From Bordetella trematum (GTDB lineage: Bacteria; Pseudomonadota; Gammaproteobacteria; Burkholderiales; Burkholderiaceae_B), in contig NZ_FKBR01000019.1 in the NCBI RefSeq assembly GCF_900078335.1, positions 351,655-415,654 on the forward strand: a stretch of 64,000 nt of DNA, read 5' to 3'. Below are positions 7,906 through 15,129 of this stretch, one piece after another. The notes beneath the pieces were generated by a model. It was not told the DNA's origin. It made no database searches and saw nothing but the letters and a program-made list of their open reading frames with translations. Numbering within the stretch: the first letter of the stretch is position 1; every line of letters begins with the position of its first letter. Both the position numbers and the translations under genes were made by a program.

Positions 7906-8889
7906 TCAGTTCAGTTTGATGTCCAGATCGCCGATGGCCTCTTGCCATTTCTGCGTGTCGCGTTCGGTCAGCGACTGCAGCATGTCGGCCGGACCGGGCA
8001 TGGGCTGGGCCTGCACGGCGCCCAGCGTCTGCAGCACCGCGGGCTGCGCCAGGAAAACCTGGGTGGCCTGGTGCAGCTTCTCGATGGCTTCGGGCGGCGT
8101 GCCGCTGCGTGCGGCGATGCCGCTCCAGCCAATGTTCTCCAGCCCCTTGACGCCGATCTCGGCGGCGGTCGGCACGTCCGGCAGTTCCGGCAGCCGGGCG
8201 TCGGCGAACACCAGCAGCGGCGTGATCTTGCCCTGCTTGATCAAGGGCAGCGCGCTGGTGACGACCGGCGCCATGACGTCCGTGGTGCCGGCGATGGTGG
8301 CCATCAGGCCGTCGGGTTCGCCGCGAAAGGGGATGTGCAGCATCTGCATGCCGGTCTGCTTCATCAGCAGTTCGACCACCAGATGGGTCGAGTTGCCGTT
8401 GCCCGAGGAGGCGAAGGTGATGGCCTCCGGCTTGGCGTTGACCTTCTCGCGCAGTTGATCGAAGTTCTCCAGGCCGCTGGCGGGGCTGGAGACCAGCACG
8501 AAGGGCACGGTAGTCAGCATGCCTACGCTGCTGAAGTCTTTCTCGGGCGAGTACGACAGCGGCTTGTAGACGAATTTGTTCAAGACCATCTGCGACACGC
8601 CGGCCAGAAACAGGGTGTGGCCGTCGGCGGGTTGCGACAGCACGAACTGTGCGGCGATGGTGCCGCCGGCGCCCGGGCGGTTCTCCACGATGACCGGCGT
8701 GCCCAGTGTTTTGCCCACGCTCTCGGCCCACATGCGGGCGGTCTGGTCGGTGGCGCCGCCGGCTTGCTGGGACACCACGATACGGATCGGGCGGGACGGG
8801 AAGTCGGCTACGGCGGCCGAGGCGGCAGTCAGGCCGCAGGTCAGGGCCAAGGCCTGGGCAAGGCGAGGAAGGGTGAAGGAAAGTCTCAA
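7906..8889 (-). CDS. Bug family (TctC-like) periplasmic receptor, TTG start
   Basis: 327-residue Bug receptor with a signal peptide of about 28 residues (cleavage near Ala-Val-Ala) and the motif Ile-Arg-Ile-Val-Val-Ser-Gln-Gln-Ala-Gly-Gly. This differs from the usual Val-Pro-Tyr-Pro-Ala-Gly-Gly in the ligand-contact loop, so an atypical ligand is possible. The start is TTG at 8889: an AGGGGA site lies just upstream and the signal peptide begins there with no better ATG. It is first gene of a probable two-gene operon with the gamma-glutamyltransferase, and is divergent from a LysR gene across 99 bp that contains a perfect palindrome. Confidence 0.87.
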   Translation of the reverse strand: MRLSFTLPRLAQALALTCGLTAASAAVADFPSRPIRIVVSQQAGGATDQTARMWAESVGKTLGTPVIVENRPGAGGTIAAQFVLSQPADGHTLFLAGVSQMVLNKFVYKPLSYSPEKDFSSVGMLTTVPFVLVSSPASGLENFDQLREKVNAKPEAITFASSGNGNSTHLVVELLMKQTGMQMLHIPFRGEPDGLMATIAGTTDVMAPVVTSALPLIKQGKITPLLVFADARLPELPDVPTAAEIGVKGLENIGWSGIAARSGTPPEAIEKLHQATQVFLAQPAVLQTLGAVQAQPMPGPADMLQSLTERDTQKWQEAIGDLDIKLN

Positions 8890-8935
8890 GGTCGTTCCCC
8901 TGTTCTGGTTCTGAAAGCGGCGAGTATATCTTTGT

Positions 8936-8949
8936 ATTTACTGGTAAAT
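8936..8949. promoter_or_regulatory. perfect palindrome, candidate LysR operator
   Basis: ATTTAC-TG-GTAAAT lies between the divergent Bug and LysR genes. Position and A/T-rich dyad symmetry fit a LysR-type regulator site controlling both. Confidence 0.5.
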
Positions 8950-8988
8950 TTGCAAAAACCCGGATGAAATTTTTTGCTTGGATCATGA

Positions 8989-9942
8989 ATGGAAGCTCAT
9001 AGTTTCGACGCCACCAGCACCGCCTGGGCGCGCAGCCTGAAGATGCGGCACCTGGAATATTTCCTGGTGCTCGACAGTTCGGCGACCCTTTCGGAGGCGG
9101 CCCAGAAACTGCACATGACGCAGTCGGCGATCTCGCATTGGCTCAACGAACTGGAGGCCATGGCCGGCATGAAACTGGTGCAGCGCGGGCGGCGCGCGCG
9201 GCTGACGCCGGCCGGCCAGGCCTTGCGCCAGCTGGCCGTGCGCGTGCTGGGCGATGTGGCGCGCACCCATACCGAACTGGAGTTGCTGTCGGCCGGCTCG
9301 GCCTCGAGCATTCGCGTGGGCAGCGTCACGGCCGGGCTGGCCTATCTGCTGCCGCGCGCGATCTGCGCATTCCAGGCGCGCCATCCCGACGTGTCGATCC
9401 ACATCACGGAGGCGGTCTTTGCGCAGTTGCTGGCCCAGCTGGAAGCGCGCGACCTGGACATCGTGGTGGGCGTGATGGATGCGCGCGCCCATGCGCCGGG
9501 GCTGCGCCACGAGGTGCTGTTCGAGGACCGCACCGTGGCCATCGTGCGCCCGGGCCATCCCCTGTGCACGCGCCCGGCGGTCGGCTGGAGCGATCTGCTG
9601 GACTATCGCTGGATCATGCCGGCCGGGCAGACCATGATGCGCAGCCAGCTCGATCGCGTGCTGCTGGAGCATGGCGGGGCAGGCGTGCTGCCCGCCATCG
9701 AGACGGCCTCGGTCGTCACCGTGGAATCGGTGCTGCGGCGCACGGACTACGTTGCCGTGTGCTCGGCGTCGCTCGGGCGGCATCTGCACCAGTTGGGGCT
9801 GGTGCATGCCTTGCCGCTGAGCACGGGCTTCGGGCCGGTGGGGGCGGTGTATCGTGAAGGCGAGGCGCAGCCCCGCGTGGTCGAGTTCCTGCAGGCCTTG
9901 CGCGCCTCGGCCTTGCGGGTGGATGACGACGCCGAGGCCTGA
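8989..9942 (+). CDS. LysR family transcriptional regulator
   Basis: 317 residues with an N-terminal winged helix (Leu-Glu-Tyr-Phe-Leu ... Thr-Gln-Ser-Ala-Ile-Ser-His-Trp-Leu) and a periplasmic-protein-like effector domain. It is divergent from the Bug + gamma-glutamyltransferase operon and probably controls it in response to the imported compound. The start at 8989 gives an unusual 18-residue leader before the conserved helix and has only a weak ribosome site; ATG at 9043 (Met-Arg-His-Leu-Glu-Tyr-Phe) is an equally good alternative. Family certain, effector unknown. Confidence 0.85.
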   Translation: MEAHSFDATSTAWARSLKMRHLEYFLVLDSSATLSEAAQKLHMTQSAISHWLNELEAMAGMKLVQRGRRARLTPAGQALRQLAVRVLGDVARTHTELELLSAGSASSIRVGSVTAGLAYLLPRAICAFQARHPDVSIHITEAVFAQLLAQLEARDLDIVVGVMDARAHAPGLRHEVLFEDRTVAIVRPGHPLCTRPAVGWSDLLDYRWIMPAGQTMMRSQLDRVLLEHGGAGVLPAIETASVVTVESVLRRTDYVAVCSASLGRHLHQLGLVHALPLSTGFGPVGAVYREGEAQPRVVEFLQALRASALRVDDDAEA

Positions 9943-10030
9943 GGCGCGGGGCGCAAATCCGTGCTGCGGCGTGGTGCGCCCGAATGACGCACCCCATGCA
10001 AACCCCTGCTCCCCAGGCTGCGATGTGTAC

Positions 10031-10046
10031 TAGAATGCGCCGCATG
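10031..10046 (+). promoter_or_regulatory. -10 element abutting a start codon, possible leaderless mRNA
   Basis: TAGAAT at 10031-10036 is a near-consensus -10 box only 7 bases before the ATG at 10044, and no ribosome site is seen. Transcription would begin at or next to the start codon. No clear -35 is present. Confidence 0.35.
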
Positions 10047-10454
10047 TCTACCTCCCGGGACCTCGCGACGCCGCAAGCCGGCCTGGCCTGGCGGATTCTG
10101 ATCTGCCTGGCGCTGGCCGTCTTCGTGATGCGCGCGGCGGTTCCCGGCGGCTATATGGCCGCCGAGCCCTCGTCTCCGTTGCTGATTACGCTGTGCAACG
10201 GTTCGCAGGCCATGTCCGTGCCTTTCGAGTTGCCCGGACCGGCGCACGATGCGCCGCAGCACGCCGGCGATGCCGCCTGCGTTTTCGGTTCTCTGGCCTT
10301 GCAGGCGGTGCTGCCCGACAGCGGCCTGGTGCCGGCAGCGGGCCTGCTGCGGATGTCCGCCGTTGCGTCGTGGCCCCAGCCGCGTGCGCTGCCGGCCATG
10401 CCTGCCCAGGGCCCGCCGCTGGGCTCGCGTGCCCCGCCTGTGCTGCCTGCCTGA
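10044..10454 (+). CDS. DUF2946 family protein
   Basis: 136-residue protein with one N-terminal membrane segment (about 14-30), the Ala-Ala-Val-Pro-Gly-Gly-Tyr-Met motif at 31-38 and cysteines at 51 and 79. This is the layout of DUF2946 proteins, small membrane or secreted proteins often found beside copper uptake and copper-chaperone genes; their function is not established. The start at 10044 rather than 9984 or 10035 is chosen because a -10 box directly precedes it, so this is tentative. It precedes SCO and PCu(A)C genes on the same strand with a 208-bp gap, which supports a copper-related role. Confidence 0.7.
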   Translation: MSTSRDLATPQAGLAWRILICLALAVFVMRAAVPGGYMAAEPSSPLLITLCNGSQAMSVPFELPGPAHDAPQHAGDAACVFGSLALQAVLPDSGLVPAAGLLRMSAVASWPQPRALPAMPAQGPPLGSRAPPVLPA

Positions 10455-10662
10455 GGCTATCGGCGGCATGCCTGAGCGCATGCCCGGCCAGGAGCACGCA
10501 GTTCATGCCGGCGCCCGCGCGCCATCTCCTTCGCCGACGCCATAGCCGTCACGGGCGCAGTCTGCTGCGCCCCGGGCGCCCGCCGTCTTCCTGGCGGCAG
10601 GCTGGCACGAGGGTCCGCCATGCAACGCGGCCCTTGGCAATGCGTTTTGCAGGGGGAGAATG

Positions 10663-11313
10663 ATGTCTACCCAAACCTATCTGTTGCAGGCGCCGGTCGC
10701 GGCCGGCCGCCGTCGCTGGCTGCGTGCCGCCGCCCTGCTGGCGGGCGGGCTTTGCCTGGCCGCGTTGACGGGCTGCTCGTCCGGCGAGCCGGACATGAAT
10801 GGCCTGGACATGTCCAAGGCCGATTTGGGCAAGGATTTCTCGCTCATGGGCACCGATGGCCAGCGCCATCGGCTGGCGGATTTCCGCGGCAAGGCGGTCC
10901 TGGTTTTCTTTGGTTTCACCCAATGCCCCGATGTCTGCCCGACCGCGCTCACGCGCGTGCTGCAGGCCAAGGAAATGCTCGGCGCCGACGGCGACCGTCT
11001 GCAGGTCATCTTCATTACCGTCGACCCCGAGCGCGACACGCCCGATGTGCTGAAGGCCTATGTCGAAGCCTTCGACCCCGGCTTTCTGGGCCTGTACGGC
11101 AGCCCCGCCGAGATCCGCGACACCGCGCGCGAGTTCAAGGCGTTCTACCAGAAGATCCCCACGGGCAGCTCTTACACGATGGACCATTCGTCCTTCAACT
11201 ATCTGTATGACCCGCAGGGCCGCCTGCGCGTGGCGCTGCAGCATACGCAACCGGCGCAGGCCTTCGCCAGCGACATCCGCCAGGTGCTCGCCACCGACAG
11301 GCCCGCTTCCTGA
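10663..11313 (+). CDS. SCO1/SenC family copper chaperone lipoprotein
   Basis: 216 residues. Lipoprotein signal Leu-Thr-Gly-Cys puts Cys38 as lipidated residue, so the protein is anchored facing the periplasm. The thioredoxin-like domain carries Cys88-Pro-Asp-Val-Cys92 and His175, the three copper ligands of SCO proteins, which load Cu into the CuA site of cytochrome c oxidase. Two adjacent ATGs exist (10660 and 10663); AGGGGGA at 10651-10657 is better spaced for 10663. It sits 59 bases upstream of a PCu(A)C chaperone, the usual partner in CuA assembly. No oxidase genes are in the window. Confidence 0.9.
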   Translation: MSTQTYLLQAPVAAGRRRWLRAAALLAGGLCLAALTGCSSGEPDMNGLDMSKADLGKDFSLMGTDGQRHRLADFRGKAVLVFFGFTQCPDVCPTALTRVLQAKEMLGADGDRLQVIFITVDPERDTPDVLKAYVEAFDPGFLGLYGSPAEIRDTAREFKAFYQKIPTGSSYTMDHSSFNYLYDPQGRLRVALQHTQPAQAFASDIRQVLATDRPAS

Positions 11314-11372
11314 CACCCCGACCCGGCGTTCGTCAAGGACGCCATTTTGATACGACTTTCAAGGAGAAAACG

Positions 11373-11873
11373 ATGCAGACTTTTTGGCAACGCATGGCAG
11401 TGTGTGGCGCGGGCATGATGCTGGCCGGCGCGGTTCAGGCGCAGGTGACGGTCAGCGACGCCTGGGTGCGCGCCACCGTGCCCGGACAGAAATCCACCGG
11501 CGCCTTCATGACGCTGCAGGCGGCCCAGGACGCCAAGCTGGTGGGAGCCAAATCCGACGTGGCGGCGGCCACCGAAGTGCATGAAATGAAGATGGAAGGC
11601 GACATCATGCGCATGCGCGAGGTCGACAGCGTGACGCTGCCGGCCGGGCATGCGGTCGAGCTCAAGCCGGGCGGCTACCACATCATGCTGCTGGACGTGA
11701 AGCAGCAGATGAAGGCCGGCGATCATGTCGAGCTGACCCTGGAGACCGAGGACGCCAATGGCAAGCGTCACAGCCAGCAGGTACAGGCCGAGGTGCGTCC
11801 GCTGACCGCCGCCGGCGGTGGCGGCCATGGCGGCCATGGCGGCCACGGCGGCCATGGCGGCCACGGTCACTGA
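11373..11873 (+). CDS. periplasmic copper chaperone PCu(A)C with His/Gly tail
   Basis: 166 residues: signal peptide to about residue 23, then a PCu(A)C domain. The copper motif H-x10-M-x21-H-x-M is exact: His70, Met81, His103, Met105. The protein ends in a run of Gly-Gly-His units with six His (152-166), encoded by 9-base tandem repeats. Such His-rich tails are known to bind extra Cu(II) in some homologues. AAGGAG lies 6 bases before the start. It follows the SCO gene and probably passes Cu(I) to it or to CuA. Confidence 0.92.
   Translation: MQTFWQRMAVCGAGMMLAGAVQAQVTVSDAWVRATVPGQKSTGAFMTLQAAQDAKLVGAKSDVAAATEVHEMKMEGDIMRMREVDSVTLPAGHAVELKPGGYHIMLLDVKQQMKAGDHVELTLETEDANGKRHSQQVQAEVRPLTAAGGGGHGGHGGHGGHGGHGH
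11820..11864 (+). repeat. five tandem 9-bp units encoding Gly-Gly-His
   Basis: Five copies of GGCGGCCAY (Y = T or C) in frame at the 3' end of the PCu(A)C gene. Unit number could vary between strains without changing the frame. Confidence 0.9.
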
Positions 11874-11880
11874 GTCATGC

Positions 11881-11903
11881 GCCGGGCGGGCTCGCCGCCC
11901 GGC
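11881..11903. terminator. GC-rich hairpin between convergent PCu(A)C and GNAT genes
   Basis: Perfect 9-bp stem GCCGGGCGG / CCGCCCGGC with a 5-base loop, 8 bases after the PCu(A)C stop. It lacks a T-run. Confidence 0.45.
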
Positions 11904-11911
11904 CCGGCGTG

Positions 11912-12370
11912 TCATGTCGCCAGTGAATAAAGGCGCAACTCGGCGCGCTCATGCGCGCCGCTTGCCTGCCAGAAGGCCCTGCCTTCGGCGTTGTCGGCGA
12001 ACACCATCAGATGGCATTTCTCGATGCCGCAGGCGCGCAGCGCCGCCATGCCGGTCTGCACCAGAGCCTGACCCAGGCCCTGGCGGCGTACCCGCGTGTC
12101 CACGGCCAGGTGGTGGATGAGGCCGCGGCGGCCATCATGGCCGCACAGCATCGTGCCCACCAGGTCGGTGTCGCGCCATGCCGTCAGGCTCAGGCCGGGG
12201 TTGCGTTCCAGATAGCGCAGGATGGCCGGGCGTTCGTCGGCGCTGCTCAGGCCGACGCCAGGGGTGCGCTGCCACAGCGCACAGGCGGCGTCGTAGTCGG
12301 CCGGGCCGAAGGCGGCCAGGCGGATGCCGGCGGCAGCCAGCGTGGACGGGGTGGGGGGAATCGCGCTCAT
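11912..12370 (-). CDS. GNAT family N-acetyltransferase
   Basis: 152-residue single-domain acetyltransferase. The acetyl-CoA pyrophosphate loop Arg-Arg-Gln-Gly-Leu-Gly is at 95-100, preceded by the beta4 strand Ile-His-His-Leu-Ala-Val. The Val-Phe-Ala-Asp-Asn-x-x-Gly-x3-Phe-Trp segment near 123-134 is typical of motif B. It transfers acetyl groups to an amine that cannot be named. It is downstream, on the same strand, of an intrinsic terminator and candidate leader RNA at 12427-12590, so its expression may be set by read-through. Confidence 0.85.
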   Translation of the reverse strand: MSAIPPTPSTLAAAGIRLAAFGPADYDAACALWQRTPGVGLSSADERPAILRYLERNPGLSLTAWRDTDLVGTMLCGHDGRRGLIHHLAVDTRVRRQGLGQALVQTGMAALRACGIEKCHLMVFADNAEGRAFWQASGAHERAELRLYSLAT

Positions 12371-12426
12371 GGGGTCTCCAGGGGTGGGGCCTCGGTCCCG
12401 TGGCCGGACACCGCCCGGCGTCCATC

Positions 12427-12452
12427 AAAAAAGCCACGAGATATCTCGTGGC
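12427..12452 (-). terminator. intrinsic terminator upstream of GNAT gene
   Basis: A 20-bp perfect palindrome (12433-12452, arms GCCACGAGAT / ATCTCGTGGC) followed on the minus strand by six T (12427-12432). It ends either the lipoprotein operon or the candidate small RNA. Confidence 0.85.
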
Positions 12453-12553
12453 CGGCAGGTGGCGTCAAAGACGCCGGTCAGCACGAAACCTCTCAACCGT
12501 GAAGGCGAGAGGGGCGTCGCAGTGCGAAGGAGCAAGGCCGCGTGCTGATCATG
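12427..12553 (-). ncRNA. candidate small RNA or attenuator leader
   Basis: On the minus strand a promoter-like pair (TTGACC at 12590-12585 and TATGCT at 12565-12560, 19-bp spacer) is followed by three possible stem-loops: CCTCTC/GAGAGG at 12489-12512, GGCGTC/GACGCC at 12461-12475, and the terminator at 12433-12452. The predicted transcript is about 125 bases. It could be an independent small RNA, a 3'-UTR-derived RNA of the lipoprotein operon, or a leader controlling the GNAT gene 57 bases further on. An internal 19-codon frame starting at 12552 has no clear ribosome site. Prediction only. Confidence 0.35.
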
Positions 12554-12600
12554 GCTTGGAGCATACACCGTGGGGCGGTGCTGAGGTCAAGCCCGGGGCA

Positions 12601-13351
12601 TCAGCGCAGGCTCATCGACGTGTAGCGGTAGCGGACCTGCCGCTCGGCGGTCTTGCTGCGCAGGGTCACGCCCACGCCATAGTCCAGCAGCACGGCCACC
12701 TCGGCTTCGAGGTGTACAACGCCGGCGTTGTTGCGGCTGCGGCAGGTCAGCACGATCATCTCGCCGGACCGCCGCCGATGCGGGCGCGGCCAGGCCCGAG
12801 CGGCATTCGATGGCGATCTGATTGCTGCTGGCCAGGGGGCTGCGGTAGCCCAGTTTGTAGGTATACCCGTAAGTCGCGTTGCGTTTCAGGGGAAGCAGGC
12901 TGTCCCAGCGCGTGATATCGCTCGCATAGCGGGTGGCCGGCGCGTGCGCACCGGACAGGCCTGCGTCCTGATAGGCCAGCGGCACCAGGCCGTGGTAGGT
13001 GTACTCAAACAGATACGAGATCGGGATGCCGTTGGAGTCGATCCGTTTGACCGAACGCAGCATGCCGCTGTCGTCGTCATTGAACAGTTGCAGCTCCAGG
13101 CTGAGCTCGTGCCCGGGCGTCGGTTTGGCGGGTTCGGCCACGCCCTTGAGCGTCAATTGCCTGAAACCCATCGCTACGGTGCCCACGCCGGGCAGGGCGG
13201 GCCCGGCCTGGAAGGGAATGTTCGCGCGCGAGAAGTTGCCGGCCGAGTAGGCGCCGGGATCCTTGGCGATGGACTTGACCGGGACAGGATTGGCGCAGCC
13301 TGCCAGCGCCAGCGCGGCGGCGAGAAGTGCGGATGTGCAGAGAGGAGACAT
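12601..13351 (-). pseudogene. tandem lipoprotein paralogue 1, frameshifted near its 3' end
   Basis: Starts with a lipoprotein signal (lipobox Leu-Ala-Gly-Cys). The body matches the two upstream copies, for example Asp-Pro-Gly-Ala-Tyr-Ser-Ala-Gly-Asn-Phe-Ser-Arg and Asp-Ser-Gly-Met-Leu-Arg-Ser. Near 12761-12775 the frame breaks: the original frame runs on in an Arg-rich, unrelated tail to a stop at 12587. In the next frame the expected ending resumes (Val-Leu-Thr-Cys ... Tyr-Gly-Val-Gly-Val ... Tyr-Arg-Tyr-Thr) and stops at 12601. The shift is a +1 insertion or 2-base loss. The start (ATG 13351, or TTG 13360) has a poor ribosome site. Function unknown; it may be a true pseudogene or a sequencing error. 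Confidence 0.7.
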
Positions 13352-13368
13352 GGCGACCAAGGCTGGGC

Positions 13369-14136
13369 TTATTGCTGTTCGAGACTGTGGTAGAAAAAGT
13401 CGATCTGCTTCGAGGGCAGGCGAAGTTGGCGCAGCACGGCCAGCCCTTGCTGTTCCAGCCAGAGATAGCTCGCTTCCCGGCTCTTGACGCCGTTGTCATT
13501 GGTGTAGCTGCACGCCATCGGGAAAGCCCGGCCCGTTGCGGCGGGAATGGTTTCGCTTGCCGCCTGCGCGGCGAGTACCTTGCAATCGATCTGCATCTCG
13601 TAGGTCACGTCCAACGGCGAACGGGAGCCCAGGCGCATGACATAGCGATAGCGTTGCCCTTCGCGAACGCCGTCCAGGGGGTCCCACTGGCTGGCAGACA
13701 GTACATACTGGATCGGGATGGCCTGGCGTTGGGCCACGCTGCCGGTCTGGAATGCCAGATTCACCAGGCCATGCGACTGCAGCGCATAGCCGGCGGTGGC
13801 CGGCAGCCCGTTGATATCGTGGCGCTCTATCATGCGCACGTTGCCGCCGTCGCCGTCCCGGATGTAGGTGGTCTCGAAGCGGCTCAGGTCGGGCGCGTCC
13901 TTGTTGCCACTGCGAACCGAACGCATCTCGCCGGTGAGGGTGAGGCGCTCGAAAGGCAGGGCGTTGCGCCCCGCTGGCGTCAGGGCGGCGGCAGGGGGCA
14001 TCACGGCCTGCTGGGAGAAGCGTTGGCGCGAATAGGCTTCGCCGTCGTTGAACAGCGGGCCCAGGTCTACCGGGCCGGCGCAGCCGGCCAGTCCGGCCAG
14101 GGCGAGGGCGGCGAGCGTGCGTTGCAGTGCTTGCAT
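13369..14136 (-). CDS. tandem lipoprotein paralogue 2, intact, function unknown
   Basis: 255-residue lipoprotein: signal with lipobox Leu-Ala-Gly-Cys (Cys19), then a domain shared with both neighbours. Common features are an Ala-Tyr-Ser-x-x-x-Phe-Ser start, an Asp-Gly/Asp-Asp-x-Gly stretch followed by Met and a Ser/His-x-x-Asn/Asp-Gly-Leu/Ile element, a central His-Gly-Leu-Val, a Trp-Asp/Gln-x-Leu segment, an Arg-Ser/Asp-Pro-Leu motif followed by a conserved Cys, and a second Cys (Ala-Cys) near the end; the two Cys may pair. GGAG lies 8 bases before the ATG. Probably membrane-anchored in the periplasm. I do not recognise the family. It is the only uninterrupted copy of three. Confidence 0.75.
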   Translation of the reverse strand: MQALQRTLAALALAGLAGCAGPVDLGPLFNDGEAYSRQRFSQQAVMPPAAALTPAGRNALPFERLTLTGEMRSVRSGNKDAPDLSRFETTYIRDGDGGNVRMIERHDINGLPATAGYALQSHGLVNLAFQTGSVAQRQAIPIQYVLSASQWDPLDGVREGQRYRYVMRLGSRSPLDVTYEMQIDCKVLAAQAASETIPAATGRAFPMACSYTNDNGVKSREASYLWLEQQGLAVLRQLRLPSKQIDFFYHSLEQQ

Positions 14137-14158
14137 GTTCCGGATCTCCGGGGGACGG

Positions 14159-14925
14159 CTACCGGACCTGCACGCGGGTGTAGCGCGTCTGGGTGATGCC
14201 GTTGGCACGGGTGACCCGGGTCTGCAGCGCGACGCCGTAGTCGCTCAGCCAGGCGTAGCCGACTTCGCGGCCCGTCACGTTGTTGCTGTTCTGATCCACG
14301 CAGACGAGGGGGATCGACTGGCCGGTCAATTGCGGCGCGACGGTCGAGGCAGCCACGGCCGAGCCGGCCGTGCAGCTGCGTCGCCACCCGGCGCCATAGT
14401 CCAGGGGATCGCGCGTGGCGTTACGGGTCTCGAAGACGTAGACCTGCCCTTCTTCAACGGTTTTGAGCGATTGCCAGGCCTTGGCGCCATGCAGGTAGTA
14501 AGCCGGGTTGGTCATCGTGAGCGCAGGGTCGGCGTCTTGCGAAGCCAGTCCGATCAGGCCGTGATACGTGGCAGTAAACGACTGCGCGACCAGCAGGCCG
14601 TTGCTTTCGCTTTTGGCAATGCCGCGCAGCATGCCGTCGTTCTGGTCGTTGATCAGGATTTGTTCGTATTGCAGAGTCAGGCCGGGCAGGCGCGAAGCGC
14701 TGATTTCGCCTTGGGCGATCAGCTGCCCGCCGCGGGCAGCGGCTCGCTGCCCGCGGCGGGCAGCAGCGCCTGGGCGGCCCTGGGCAGGGCGGCGCGCGAG
14801 AAGTTCTGTGCCGAATACCCGGCCGGGTCGGTGGTCATCGGCTTGACCTCCATATTGCCCATGCAGCCTGTCAGCAAGAGGCTGGCCGAGATCCCGATCC
14901 AACGCGACGGGGGGCGAGAGAGCAT
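14159..14925 (-). pseudogene. tandem lipoprotein paralogue 3, frameshifted near its 5' end
   Basis: First gene of the tandem array. ATG at 14925 with AGGA upstream opens a lipoprotein signal (Leu-Leu-Thr-Gly-Cys) and the shared Asp-Pro-Ala-Gly-Tyr-Ser-Ala-Gln-Asn-Phe-Ser-Arg element. The frame then ends at 14719 directly after a duplicated Leu-Pro-Ala-Ala-Gly-Ser. The rest of the protein (Gly-Glu-Ile-Ser ... Asp-Gly-Met-Leu-Arg ... Tyr-His-Gly-Leu-Ile-Gly ... Val-Cys-Val-Asp) is in another frame, ending at 14159. The shift maps to a GC-rich duplicated palindrome at 14722-14764. Either a decayed gene or a base-calling error in a strong hairpin. Confidence 0.7.
14722..14764. repeat. duplicated palindrome at the frameshift site
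   Basis: Two 19-bp near-identical units (14722-14740 and 14746-14764, differing only at the centre base) lie 5 bases apart. Each unit is itself a palindrome (GCTGCCCGC / GCGGGCAGC). Together they form 20-bp perfect inverted arms with a 3-base spacer. In protein terms it is an in-frame duplication of 8 residues. Confidence 0.85.
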
Positions 14926-15062
14926 GACGTATCCTGATTCATGTAAGTGTTTGTAAATGGCTGCTGATTCTATTCCTCCTGTGCCGAAGGCGTGGGTTTT
15001 TTTAAGAGCGGCGGCCTTGTTGCCTGGGCACGACGAAAACGGCGCAGCCGGGGGTGCCAATG

Positions 15063-15087
15063 AAAAAGCCACGCGCGAACGCGTGGC
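15063..15087 (-). terminator. intrinsic terminator of dsdA
   Basis: Stem GCCACGCG / CGCGTGGC (15068-15075 with 15080-15087), CGAA loop, then a run of five T on the minus strand. It lies 43 bases after the dsdA stop. Confidence 0.85.
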
Positions 15088-15129
15088 CTGGCATCGGGCC
15101 GCTTGCTGCGGCGGGAGGGGATACCGGCG

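Noticed and set aside
11820-11864. Short regular repeats as a CRISPR-like or phase-variation tract
   Set aside because: Units are 9 bp, contiguous and in frame, encoding a His/Gly tail. There are no spacers, and a change in unit number would not shift the frame.
14722-14764. Palindromic duplication as a mobile-element end or attachment site
   Set aside because: No transposase or integrase is nearby and no target duplication is visible; it lies inside the coding part of a lipoprotein gene and is explained by local duplication.
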